This document shows positions 1 through 8,550 of a stretch of DNA of 64,000 nt, piece by piece. The notes below the pieces were generated by a model. It was given only the letters and a program-made list of their open reading frames with translations, had not been told where the DNA came from and searched no databases. Position 1 is the stretch's first letter. Each line of letters opens with the position of its first letter. The stretch comes from Labrenzia sp. PHM005 (GTDB lineage: Bacteria > Pseudomonadota > Alphaproteobacteria > Rhizobiales > Stappiaceae). A program made the translations under genes and the position numbers. The stretch spans positions 924,501-988,500 of the forward strand of contig NZ_CP041191.1 of the NCBI RefSeq assembly GCF_006517275.1, in the 5' to 3' direction.

Positions 1-1617
1 CTCTAGTTGCTGGGCTGATGCTTCAACGTTGCCGGCCGTGTCTTTGGTGTTTTCCGCAGCTGAGGCCACCGATTCAATGCTGGTCGTCACTTCAACCGTG
101 CTGCGCGAGGCTTCCGTCGCGTTGGTCGCGATTTCCTGAGTCGCGACACCTTGCTCTTCGACCGATGAGGCAATGGAGGACGCAATCTCGTTCATGTTGT
201 TGATGATCTCGGTCACCGAGGAAATCGCGCTCGCCGCATGGCCGGTCTCGTCCTGGATCGCCGTGATCTGGCTGGAGATCTCTTCCGTTGCCTTGGAGGT
301 CTGGGTCGCCAGTTCCTTCACTTCCGATGCAACAACTGCGAAACCTTTGCCCGCTTCACCGGCACGGGCGGCCTCAATGGTCGCATTCAGTGCCAGCAAG
401 TTGGTCTGCTCGGCAATGGCTTGAATGAGCGTGACAACCTCGCCAATTCGGCCGGCCGATTCAGACAGACCATCCATCCGCTGGTTGGTTGCTTCCGCTT
501 CGCTGGCTGCTTTGGCAGCAATCTGGCTGGAAGATTGTACCTGGCGGCTGATTTCGCTGACCGACGCCGATAATTCTTCCGCTGCTGCTGCCACCGTCTC
601 AACATTATGGGAAGCCTGAGAAGAAGCATTGGAAACAAATCCGCTTTGTTCGGTCGTCTGAGCTGCAACACCGGTCATGTCCGCTGACGCCGACTGGAGG
701 TTCTGGACTGAGCTGTCGATCGTGCTCATCATTTCCATGATTTGCTGATCAAACTCACCGCTGAGTTGCTGGATTTCCGCACCTTTGCGCGCCGCATCTT
801 CCTGGCTGGCATTTTGTTGTTGTTCAAGGTTACGGCGCTCAGTCTCGTTCTGGACGAAGATTTCCATCGCAGACGCCATCTGACCAATCTCATCGCCCCG
901 GCCGGCGCCTTCAATGTCTATACCAATTTCACCCTCTGCCAGGCGATTCATGCTGTTTGTCAATTGCTTGAGCGGACGAACCGTTGCACGCACCGCAATG
1001 ACCGCTATCGAAATGGCAATCGCTGCCCCAACAAGCCCAAGCGCGATGATGACCATGGCTGCATTCCAGTAGGCCGCGTCCAGATCGTCCATATAGACGC
1101 CTGTTCCAACCCACCAGTTCCACGGGGAGAAATCGGCGCCCCAGCCATATTTGGCGACAGGTACTTCGCTGTTGGCGCGCGGCCAATAATACAAAACAGA
1201 ACCTCCGCCGGCCTTCGCCTTGCTGGTCAATTCCGCGATGATCCGCACGCCAGTTTTATCTTTGAAATCCATCATGTTGGTGCCCACAAGGGAAGCCTTA
1301 GGGTGCACCAGGTTGATGCCGTTGTAGTTGTAAGCAAAAACGTAATTGTTGCCTTCGAAGCGGATGGCGCCAATCGCCGCCTTTGCAGCCGCTTGAGCAT
1401 CTTCGCGGCTCATCGCGCCGGTCGTTTCTTGCCCGTGATAATATGCAGCGATCGATACGGCGCTGTTCGAGATATCCTCGATTTTGGCGATACGTTCTTC
1501 AAACATTGCCGAATAAAGGCTGTTGAGACTGATCACACAAATCGCAAACGTGAAGAGCAAAATCGTAGCAATTGGGAGACTTATCTTCCAGGTGATGGGC
1601 CAGCGCGCAAAGGACAT
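1..1617 (-). CDS. Methyl-accepting chemotaxis protein, copy 1 (C-terminus cut by window edge)
   Basis: This is an inner-membrane chemoreceptor that should pass a periplasmic ligand signal to CheA/CheW. The frame is open from an ATG at 1617 to the window edge, giving 539 codons with no stop. It starts [15 protein letters not shown] exactly like the next gene, and the visible part stops at QQLE. The complete neighbour carries 23 further residues after QQLE, so only about 23 codons should be missing. The layout matches the neighbour: TM1, a single Cache sensor domain (about residues 40-185), TM2, HAMP and the MA signalling domain. An AGGAAA ribosome-binding site precedes the ATG. Part of the signalling region is almost identical at DNA level to copy 2, while the sensor domains differ more. 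The ligand is unknown. Confidence 0.93.
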   Translation of the reverse strand, partial: MSFARWPITWKISLPIATILLFTFAICVISLNSLYSAMFEERIAKIEDISNSAVSIAAYYHGQETTGAMSREDAQAAAKAAIGAIRFEGNNYVFAYNYNGINLVHPKASLVGTNMMDFKDKTGVRIIAELTSKAKAGGGSVLYYWPRANSEVPVAKYGWGADFSPWNWWVGTGVYMDDLDAAYWNAAMVIIALGLVGAAIAISIAVIAVRATVRPLKQLTNSMNRLAEGEIGIDIEGAGRGDEIGQMASAMEIFVQNETERRNLEQQQNASQEDAARKGAEIQQLSGEFDQQIMEMMSTIDSSVQNLQSASADMTGVAAQTTEQSGFVSNASSQASHNVETVAAAAEELSASVSEISRQVQSSSQIAAKAASEAEATNQRMDGLSESAGRIGEVVTLIQAIAEQTNLLALNATIEAARAGEAGKGFAVVASEVKELATQTSKATEEISSQITAIQDETGHAASAISSVTEIINNMNEIASSIASSVEEQGVATQEIATNATEASRSTVEVTTSIESVASAAENTKDTAGNVEASAQQLE

Positions 1618-1936
1618 AACGAGCGTTTCCTATTTATCATATCTTCCCTTAAGGAAACTCGTTATCGTTGACTAAATGATTAATTCGCCCGCCAATTTAT
1701 CAATATTATCTTTAGCTTGCGTAATATTACCTATGTAGTTTTGACATTTATCTCTGATCTATAGGTAAAACCAATCATAGGATGTTTTGTTATTATCTAT
1801 GGTTGCTAATGTTTAAGCGACTATGACATCAATCTTATAGAATTAATGCGTATCGTCTGCCTTTAAATCGGAAAAACCCGCAAAGCTTGGCTTCGCGGGT
1901 TTTGACTGTGCCGATTTTGTTGAAAGCTGAGGTACG
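1618..1936. other. AT-rich intergenic spacer between the two chemoreceptor genes
   Basis: These 319 bases hold the terminator of copy 2 (listed separately) and otherwise an AT-rich stretch at about 1660-1860 that should contain the promoter of copy 1 on the minus strand. I could not fix a convincing -35/-10 pair. No ORF or RNA gene is apparent. Confidence 0.5.
1873..1908 (-). terminator. Rho-independent terminator of chemoreceptor copy 2
   Basis: Read on the minus strand, AAAACCCGC and GCGGGTTTT arms close a short loop, with one mismatch deeper in the stem. A run of five T follows. It lies 29-64 bases past the stop of copy 2, so the two receptors are probably separate transcription units. 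Confidence 0.75.
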
Positions 1937-3625
1937 TTAAGCAGCCGAACGCTTGCGCACTTCGTTCAAGAACGTCGCAACCTGATCACGCAGCATACCA
2001 GCGTTCTGCTCCAGCTGCTGGGCCGACGCTTCAACGTTGCCAGCCGTATCGCGAGTATTTTCCGCCGCAGACGCCACTGATTCAATGCTGGTTGTCACTT
2101 CAACCGTGCTGCGCGAGGCTTCTGTCGCGTTGGTCGCGATTTCCTGAGTCGCGACACCTTGCTCTTCGACCGATGAGGCAATGGAGGACGCAATCTCGTT
2201 CATGTTGTTGATGATCTCGGTCACCGAGGAAATCGCGCTCGCCGCATGGCCGGTCTCGTCCTGGATCGCCGTGATCTGGCTAGAAATCTCTTCCGTTGCC
2301 TTGGAGGTCTGAGTCGCCAGTTCCTTCACTTCCGATGCAACAACTGCGAAACCTTTGCCCGCTTCGCCGGCACGGGCGGCCTCAATGGTTGCATTCAGTG
2401 CCAACAAGTTGGTCTGCTCGGCAATGGCTTGAATGAGCGTGACAACCTCGCCGATCCGGCCCGCAGCTTCCGACAGGCCATTCATGCGCTGGTTGGTCGC
2501 CTGGGCCTCATTGGCAGCTTTCGCTGCGATCTCACTGGAGGCCTGCACCTGGCGGCGGATTTCATTGACAGACGCCGACAGTTCTTCTGCCGCAGCCGCC
2601 ACCGTTTCCACGTTATGAGCCGCCTGGGAAGAGGCGTTGGAAACAAATCCGCTTTGCTCGGTTGTTTGAGCTGCAACACCGGTCATGTCGGCTGAGGCTG
2701 ACTGCAGGTTCTGAACGGAACTGTCGATGATGCCCATCATCTCCATGATCTGCTGATCAAACTCGCCACTCAGGCTCTGGATTTCCGCGCCTTTGCGGGC
2801 TGCGTCTTCCTGGCTGGCGTTCTGCTGAACTTCCAGGTCCCGGCGTTCGGCTTCGTTCCGAACGAAAATCTCCATTGCGGACGCCATCTGGCCAATCTCG
2901 TCGCCCCGGCCAGCGCCTTCAACCTGGATACCAGTTTCACCGTCCGCCAGGCGGTTCATGTTAACTGTCAGCTGTGTGAGCGGACGAACCGTTGCACGCA
3001 CCGCAAACACTGCGATTGAAATCGCAATCAAGGCGCCAAAAACAGCAAGCGCAATGATAACGGTTGCAGAGTTCCAGTACGCCGCATCGAGATCATCCAT
3101 ATAAACGCCGGTTCCCATCCACCAGTTCCAGGCAGAAAAATCAGCGCCCCAGCCGTATTTTGCGATAGCAACTTCGCTGTTTGCCCGTGGCCAGTGATAC
3201 AGAACGGAACCGCCGCCAGACTTTGCTTGTTTCGCCAGCTCCTGAGTGATTTTCAATCCGCTTTTATCGGTGAAGTTCGACATGTCCGTACCGATAAGCG
3301 CGGTTTTTGGATGAACCAAATTGATACCGTTGTAATCATAGACAAAAACATAGTTGTTGCCTTCGAACCGGATTGCACCAATCGCTGCTTTGGCTGCAGC
3401 TTGGGCTTCTTCTCGGCTCATCTTCCCGGCTTTTTCCTGGCCATGATAGTGCTTTGCGATGGCAACAGCACTGTTTGAAATGTTTTCAATCTTGCTGATG
3501 CGCTCTTCAAACATGGCCGAGTAAAGGCTGTTGAGGCTAACCGCACAAATCGCAATCGTGAACAGCAAAATAGTGGCAATCGGAAGACTGATCTTCCATG
3601 TGATGGGCCAGCGAGCAAAGGACAT
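1937..3625 (-). CDS. Methyl-accepting chemotaxis protein, copy 2
   Basis: This complete chemoreceptor has 562 residues. TM1 lies at about 11-33. A single Cache (sCache_2-like) periplasmic domain spans about 40-185, with the typical [11 protein letters not shown] and HP..ALIGTD features. TM2 is at about 187-209, HAMP at about 210-263, and a long MA coiled-coil domain follows, with the conserved hairpin tip [19 protein letters not shown]. The C-terminus KRSAA has no CheR-tethering pentapeptide. sCache_2 domains usually bind small organic acids, but the ligand here is not known. A GGGAA site precedes the ATG. It is a tandem paralogue of the gene downstream on the same strand, with an intervening terminator. 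Confidence 0.95.
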   Translation of the reverse strand: MSFARWPITWKISLPIATILLFTIAICAVSLNSLYSAMFEERISKIENISNSAVAIAKHYHGQEKAGKMSREEAQAAAKAAIGAIRFEGNNYVFVYDYNGINLVHPKTALIGTDMSNFTDKSGLKITQELAKQAKSGGGSVLYHWPRANSEVAIAKYGWGADFSAWNWWMGTGVYMDDLDAAYWNSATVIIALAVFGALIAISIAVFAVRATVRPLTQLTVNMNRLADGETGIQVEGAGRGDEIGQMASAMEIFVRNEAERRDLEVQQNASQEDAARKGAEIQSLSGEFDQQIMEMMGIIDSSVQNLQSASADMTGVAAQTTEQSGFVSNASSQAAHNVETVAAAAEELSASVNEIRRQVQASSEIAAKAANEAQATNQRMNGLSEAAGRIGEVVTLIQAIAEQTNLLALNATIEAARAGEAGKGFAVVASEVKELATQTSKATEEISSQITAIQDETGHAASAISSVTEIINNMNEIASSIASSVEEQGVATQEIATNATEASRSTVEVTTSIESVASAAENTRDTAGNVEASAQQLEQNAGMLRDQVATFLNEVRKRSAA

Positions 3626-3786
3626 GGCGAGTGATTCCCTAAGTTGAACTGAATATTCACTAATTCAGAACAACTGACCAAAACCTTAAATTTTTTAGCC
3701 GGATAATGGTAAAAATACCAATATAATCAAAAATTTGCACCGATGTTTTGCTTGAAGGGAAGTTTCCTACACGTCAGTTTTGGATA

Positions 3787-5601
3787 TTACCGGCGTGCAC
3801 AGAACACATCCCGCAAACCAGGCCGGGACCAAGTCGCATTTTGGATTTGACCTTTGAGCACGTGTCCTTGTGATTCGAAGTAAAATGTATTTGCACTTCC
3901 CTGGCGCTGCAGGGTAACGGCGCCATACCCCATCTCGGCAACTGTGGCCGTCCGGCCATCGGGTGAAAACACGACATTCAGATCGATACCGGCGGTACAT
4001 AGATAATCGGCAACATTGGCCCGGCCGGCCTGCTGCGGATAGATTTGCTGGTTTGCCCCGCCAACACTTCCTGGGGGAACAGGGCCTGAAGGAAATTGCC
4101 CACCCGCCGGCCCTGAAAGACCATTGGGATTGGCGAACCCGCGTGGAGCACCTTTCAGAACAACTTCCCGGTAGGGTGTCTGGCTGACATAGATCCCGCG
4201 GCATTGACCCGAGGCGCCCCGGACTGTCCAAGCGTGGGACATGTAGGTTTGCTGTTCCAGGATCTGGCCGGGCTCAAGGCGGGCATAACGCCGTTCGCCG
4301 CCGCGATAGTCCACCCAATTGATATCGACTGCTTCCTGACTTGCATTCCTGAAGACGATTTCACCCGGTCGTTCTGCCTCGACTGAGCGGATCCGGCCAA
4401 GCTCTGTGCATGCAAGATCCGATCCCGGATCCTGGCCTGGCGGCAAACCATTGTCGGAAACAATCTGTTGGGCAAGCGCACAGGTCGCCACAAACAGGCG
4501 CACTGGCGTTGCACTGCCTTTCAGAGAAACTGTGTACGCAGGCATACTCTCGACAGTGATCGACAATTCCGATTGCTGGATCAATGCCTGCCAAAGCGGG
4601 TCGGTCATCTCCAATGTGATTTCCGGTAAGGAAACACCCGCCTCGTTATTACTCGAGGACCCGAATGCATTGTAGGTGGCCGAAAAATCACCTGCTGTGA
4701 TGAACACAGTCTGTGGCATGCCTTCTGTCAGACCAGCCGGGGCCTGCTGGAAAGTTACCGCCGCATAGCCCGACTGCGTGCCACATTGCGCCCGGAAGTC
4801 CCGGTCATCCGTCTGTGGCACCGTGTGCTGTAACAAAGAAAGAGCGCCAGGCTGACTGCCGGGCTCGGCAATCCAAGTGCGGGCATCGGATGCCGGAATC
4901 AACACCGGCTGAGAATTGGCCTGCCCAGGAGATCCAGTCTGATCAAGCCGGTTCTGGACAGCCGTTTCCAGACTGCCTGGCAAAGCCGCCGTATCGGTTT
5001 GGCCGCTTGGAACGGAAATTGGTGTGTCAACTTGTTCTAATGGTTCCAATCCGCCAGGTTGCGCGTCAACCGGGTCGAGACCAGAAGAGACGGTACCCTG
5101 ATCTTGGCTATCAGACTGTCCAGACGGAACCGCAGTGACGGCTGGCGTCGACGTGACCGGTTGATCCGGCGCACTCGTCGACGGCCCAGCAGCAACACCA
5201 GACCCTGTGCCCACCACCCGCGCAACAGCGCCGGGCTTTTCATTGCTCGTCACATCAACGAGAAGAGTGCTGCCACTGCAAATATCTGCATCGCGGTGCA
5301 AGACACGGCTGTTTTCCAGCGTGATTTCAAGCTTGATTTCACAGGGCGGCAGCGAATTGCTGCTTCCCATGGTGTCGATGACAACACCTTTGTCGTCCCG
5401 ATTGATAATCGGCCGGTACTTTTTGTTGAGCGTCACGGACCGGATTCCGGGCTCGGCCGGTTCAACATTGATCCGAAGTGTTTCAGGCGCCGATTGCGCC
5501 AACGCCGCGGTCGCAGCACCAATTGCCGCTAACCCGGTGAGAGCAAGAACACTGGACCGGAAGTACAAGGACATATCAGAACGGACAGCCAAACGCCGCA
5601 T
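3787..5601 (-). CDS. Secreted protein of unknown function with MliC-like C-terminal domain
   Basis: The product has 604 residues and begins with a signal peptide: a short basic start, a hydrophobic stretch LTGLAAIGAATAA and a LAQS cleavage site near residue 35. It should be periplasmic or exported. Residues about 36-120 form one small domain with a cysteine pair. A low-complexity Pro/Ser/Gly/Gln linker follows (about 125-245), then a second region with cysteines. The last 75 residues (VADYLCTAG to FCARR) have the spacing of the MliC lysozyme-inhibitor fold: an early Cys, an FSPDGRTATV strand, a YFES motif and a terminal Cys. That assignment is my reading of the pattern, not a database hit. 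The ATG at 5601 follows GGAGAT. The neighbouring regA is upstream on the same strand with a 113-base gap. Confidence 0.8.
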   Translation of the reverse strand: MRRLAVRSDMSLYFRSSVLALTGLAAIGAATAALAQSAPETLRINVEPAEPGIRSVTLNKKYRPIINRDDKGVVIDTMGSSNSLPPCEIKLEITLENSRVLHRDADICSGSTLLVDVTSNEKPGAVARVVGTGSGVAAGPSTSAPDQPVTSTPAVTAVPSGQSDSQDQGTVSSGLDPVDAQPGGLEPLEQVDTPISVPSGQTDTAALPGSLETAVQNRLDQTGSPGQANSQPVLIPASDARTWIAEPGSQPGALSLLQHTVPQTDDRDFRAQCGTQSGYAAVTFQQAPAGLTEGMPQTVFITAGDFSATYNAFGSSSNNEAGVSLPEITLEMTDPLWQALIQQSELSITVESMPAYTVSLKGSATPVRLFVATCALAQQIVSDNGLPPGQDPGSDLACTELGRIRSVEAERPGEIVFRNASQEAVDINWVDYRGGERRYARLEPGQILEQQTYMSHAWTVRGASGQCRGIYVSQTPYREVVLKGAPRGFANPNGLSGPAGGQFPSGPVPPGSVGGANQQIYPQQAGRANVADYLCTAGIDLNVVFSPDGRTATVAEMGYGAVTLQRQGSANTFYFESQGHVLKGQIQNATWSRPGLRDVFCARR

Positions 5602-5714
5602 GAGCGATCTCCGTTGGAGCGCGATGGATGATCAAGTGCCGTTACTTAGTCAAAGTGGCGCCGAAAGGGCAAGCCTGCGTTCTTCTGCCAAGGCAACTTG
5701 GATCGAAGTCTTGC

Positions 5715-6281
5715 TTAGCGGGGCGCACGTTTTGCCAGAATACGCTGCAAGGTCCGCCGATGCATGTTTAGACGGCGTGCCGTTTCGGAAACATTGCGGT
5801 CACACAGCTCATACACCCGCTGAATATGTTCCCAGCGCACCCGGTCGGCCGACATGGGATTTTCCGGCGGCTCGGCTTTTTCCTCCGGCTTGCGGGCGAG
5901 TGCGGCAACAATATCATCAGGATCGGCGGGCTTTGCCAAATAATCGATAGCGCCCATTTTAACCGCTGTGACCGCAGTTGCGATGTTGCCATAACCAGTC
6001 AAGATTATTGCCCGCGAGTCCGGTCTGCGGGCCCGGATTTGCTGAATTACATCCAGGCCATTGCCATCTTCCAGCCGCATATCGACGATTGCAAACGCCG
6101 GTACTTTCTGGCTGATCTTGACCACTGCGTCCTGCAAGCCGTCGGCCGTTTCAGTAATAAATCCGCGTTTTTCCATAGCCCGTGCCAGGCGTTGCTGAAA
6201 AGGCTTGTCATCGTCGACAATAAGGAGGCTCTTGTCCTCTATAGTATCAAGCGAAGCAGTCGGATCTGTCATATTGCGCAA
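5715..6281 (-). CDS. regA: Redox response regulator RegA/ActR/PrrA family
   Basis: This is the DNA-binding response regulator partner of RegB. In alphaproteobacteria the pair controls respiration, carbon and nitrogen fixation genes and acid tolerance according to redox state. Its 188 residues form a receiver domain (about 17-130) with acidic DDD at 23-25, a phosphoacceptor Asp67 in IVDMRL, and the T and K of ILTGYGN and AKPAD. A Pro/Glu linker and a C-terminal Fis-type helix-turn-helix (about 145-182, NVSETARRLNMHRRTLQRIL) follow. The linker and HTH are typical of RegA/ActR. It lies 69 bases downstream of regB on the same strand, so the two are probably cotranscribed. A second in-frame ATG lies three codons in. 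Confidence 0.93.
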   Translation of the reverse strand: MRNMTDPTASLDTIEDKSLLIVDDDKPFQQRLARAMEKRGFITETADGLQDAVVKISQKVPAFAIVDMRLEDGNGLDVIQQIRARRPDSRAIILTGYGNIATAVTAVKMGAIDYLAKPADPDDIVAALARKPEEKAEPPENPMSADRVRWEHIQRVYELCDRNVSETARRLNMHRRTLQRILAKRAPR

Positions 6282-6350
6282 CCGTTTTTTCTTTTACGCT
6301 AGTTTGTACCGGGTCGGATGACTCCATGCCCTAACACGTACAGCTGAACT

Positions 6351-7697
6351 CTATTTCGTGTGGTTATGGTCCGAAATCGCCATTTCGTCTACTGCCGGAT
6401 GATTTTCATAGGTCTCGCGCGGCCAACTGATGCGGATATGAGCGCCGCTGTGGGCCGGAGTGCGGTTTTCCAACTGCACCCGTGCGCCGGTTCGTTCCAG
6501 CAATGTTTTGGCAATGAATATGCCGAGCCCAAGGCCTCCACCCGTACTGCCACTGCCCGATTTTCCGCTCCGGACTGAGACATAAGGGTCGCCGATTTTT
6601 CCCAGAACTTCCTGAGCGAATCCGGGACCATCATCCTCGATCGTGATGTTGAGCATCTTATCATCCCAATCAGCCGATACCGTAACACTGGATTTAGCGA
6701 AATCGATGGCATTTTCAAGCAAGTTGCCAAGACCATAGCGAATGGCGGCATTCCGGGTTCCGATCGGCTCTTGGCCCCTGCCGTCCAGAACCGTATGAAT
6801 AAGCAAGCCTGTTCCGCGGTGAGGATCGATCACTTCTTCCAGAAGCTGAGACACCGGCATACTTTGATAGGTTTTATCCTCATCACTCGACAGACTGGTG
6901 AGCCTTTTCAGGATTGTGCGGCACCGTTCAGCCTGCGAGCGGATCAATTCAACGTCCTCGCCGCGCGGATCCTTCTCCTCAAATTCATCGGAGAGTTCCT
7001 TGGCGACCAAATAGATCGTCGCAAGCGGTGTTCCAAGTTCATGAGCTGCGGCTGTCGCCAATCCATCCAGCGCATTGAGATGCTGTTCGCGTGCCAGAAC
7101 CAACTCCGTTGCGGCCAGCGCATCGGCCATCTGCCGGGCTTCATTTGCAACTCGGAAGGCATAAATCGCCATAAAACCAAGGGTCAGAACCAAGGCCACC
7201 CAGATGCCAACCGAGTAGACCACCGGCAATCGGAAGTCTTCACCAACAAGCCAGGGAAGGGGTAAATGATAGACCGCCAAAATGCTTGCGCAAATTGTCG
7301 CCAGCGCGCCAAGCAACATTGTGTGGCGGGCCGAAAGGCCGGCGGCAGATACCATCACCGGGGCCATCAACAAAAACGCAAACGGATTGCCCAGGCCGCC
7401 GGTCAGATACAAGAGGCCACTCATTTGCAGAATGTCGTAACCCAGCTGAAAAAGCGCCCCCCGTTCCGATAGTCTGGTGACCGCCGGAGCCCGGATCTTC
7501 AAGAAAATGTTGAGCCAGGCAGACAATGCTACCAGTGCAAACGCAGGACCTGCAGGCAACGGATAACCGAGCCCAACGTGCACCACCAGCAAGGCGATGC
7601 TCTGTCCGCCGATGGCAAGCCAGCGAAGACGGACCAGGGTATCGAGTTTCAAGCGCCGGTGCGGCAAAATGATAGTAGAAGCGGGATCGTCAGCCAT
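6351..7697 (-). CDS. regB: Redox sensor histidine kinase RegB/ActS/PrrB family
   Basis: This membrane histidine kinase phosphorylates RegA. Its 448 residues begin with about six membrane segments (about 25-185). The quinone-sensing motif GGxxNPF is seen as GGLGNPF at 100-106. The H-box AAAHELGTPLATI has its phosphoacceptor His at 219. Cys259 in QAERCRTIL matches the position of the redox-active cysteine known in Rhodobacter RegB. The N-box has Asn329, DDGPGF is at 355-360, and a glycine-rich GGGLGLGIF G2 box completes the ATPase domain. Both sensory elements of the family are therefore intact. The gene diverges from secB across a 183-base gap. No senC lies between regB and regA, unlike in Rhodobacter. 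Confidence 0.94.
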   Translation of the reverse strand: MADDPASTIILPHRRLKLDTLVRLRWLAIGGQSIALLVVHVGLGYPLPAGPAFALVALSAWLNIFLKIRAPAVTRLSERGALFQLGYDILQMSGLLYLTGGLGNPFAFLLMAPVMVSAAGLSARHTMLLGALATICASILAVYHLPLPWLVGEDFRLPVVYSVGIWVALVLTLGFMAIYAFRVANEARQMADALAATELVLAREQHLNALDGLATAAAHELGTPLATIYLVAKELSDEFEEKDPRGEDVELIRSQAERCRTILKRLTSLSSDEDKTYQSMPVSQLLEEVIDPHRGTGLLIHTVLDGRGQEPIGTRNAAIRYGLGNLLENAIDFAKSSVTVSADWDDKMLNITIEDDGPGFAQEVLGKIGDPYVSVRSGKSGSGSTGGGLGLGIFIAKTLLERTGARVQLENRTPAHSGAHIRISWPRETYENHPAVDEMAISDHNHTK

Positions 7698-7880
7698 ATG
7701 TCCCTTTTGATACGGTTTTTCAGGGCTTGCAAGCCGCAGGAAACCGAGCAGCCCTTGTATCCGGCCCAGCGAAATGGTAGCCAGCCGTCAACAGCGGTTG
7801 TGGGCAGACGCGGACCTGCAGCCTAGCGGGCCTCAAGGCCCTCACCTATGAACAGCACCGCGCAACGGAATTAAGACACG

Positions 7881-8384
7881 ATGACCGACACCAATGACGG
7901 CGGCGCAGCCCCGCAGGCGGAAGGCGCCGATGCTGCACCGGGCATGAACATCCTTGGCCAGTACATCAAGGATCTTTCGTTTGAAAACCCGAATGCACCG
8001 CGCTCCCTGATCCAGGGCGACCAGCCGAAACTCGACATTAACGTGAATGTCGGCGCTCAACAGGTCGGCGATGATCAATTCGAAGTTTCGCTGACATTGT
8101 CAGCCAAAGCTGAACGTCCGGATATGGTATTGTTCAACGTCGAACTGGTCTATGCAGGTCTCTTCAAGATCACTGGTGTGCCGGAAGACCATATGCATCC
8201 GTTCGTTATGATCGAATGCCCACGCATGATCTTCCCATTCGCACGCAACATCATGTCGGAAGCAACGCGCAACGGTGGTTTCCCGCCGCTGATGCTCGAC
8301 CCAATCGACTTCGCCCAGCTGTACCGCCAGAACATGGAACAGCAAGCAGCGGCGCAAGGCGCTGGCGAGCAGAAGCCGAACTAA
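7881..8384 (+). CDS. secB: Protein-export chaperone SecB
   Basis: SecB is a cytosolic tetrameric chaperone that keeps precursor proteins unfolded and delivers them to SecA. The 167 residues are the usual length for alphaproteobacteria. A disordered acidic N-terminus (about 1-20) is followed by the family core: the QYIKDLSFENPNAP segment, a VNVGAQQ strand, the EVSLTLSAKA strand and the MIECPRMIFPFARNI segment with its cysteine. The C-terminal tail QQAAAQGAGEQKPN is typical. The gene stands alone, diverging from regB and closed by a strong terminator. Confidence 0.97.
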   Translation: MTDTNDGGAAPQAEGADAAPGMNILGQYIKDLSFENPNAPRSLIQGDQPKLDINVNVGAQQVGDDQFEVSLTLSAKAERPDMVLFNVELVYAGLFKITGVPEDHMHPFVMIECPRMIFPFARNIMSEATRNGGFPPLMLDPIDFAQLYRQNMEQQAAAQGAGEQKPN

Positions 8385-8409
8385 ATTTTTTGCGATAGCA
8401 AAAACAAAG

Positions 8410-8442
8410 AACCCGCACCGGCTTAGCCAGTGCGGGTTTTTT
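8410..8442 (+). terminator. Rho-independent terminator of secB
   Basis: A perfect AACCCGCAC/GTGCGGGTT stem, extended by GGC/GCC around a TTA loop, is followed directly by a T run ending in TTTTTT. It starts 26 bases after the secB stop. Confidence 0.9.
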
Positions 8443-8550
8443 ATGTTCATTTGGCTGGCGCAGTCCCGAACCTGATCGGGGATTAAAAAGCAACGCCCGC
8501 AGATCCCGGCTCGAGGCCGGGAAAGCAGAGAAATTTCGGCGGCTATTTCT

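Noticed and set aside
742..1671. 309-codon plus-strand frame across the first chemoreceptor
   Set aside because: It is antisense to the chemoreceptor, whose frame is homologous to copy 2. The protein has no recognisable family and arises from the codon bias of the opposite strand.
8504..8522. TCCCGGC/GCCGGGA palindrome past the malic enzyme stop
   Set aside because: It could be a terminator on the minus strand, but no T run follows, so I do not list it as one.
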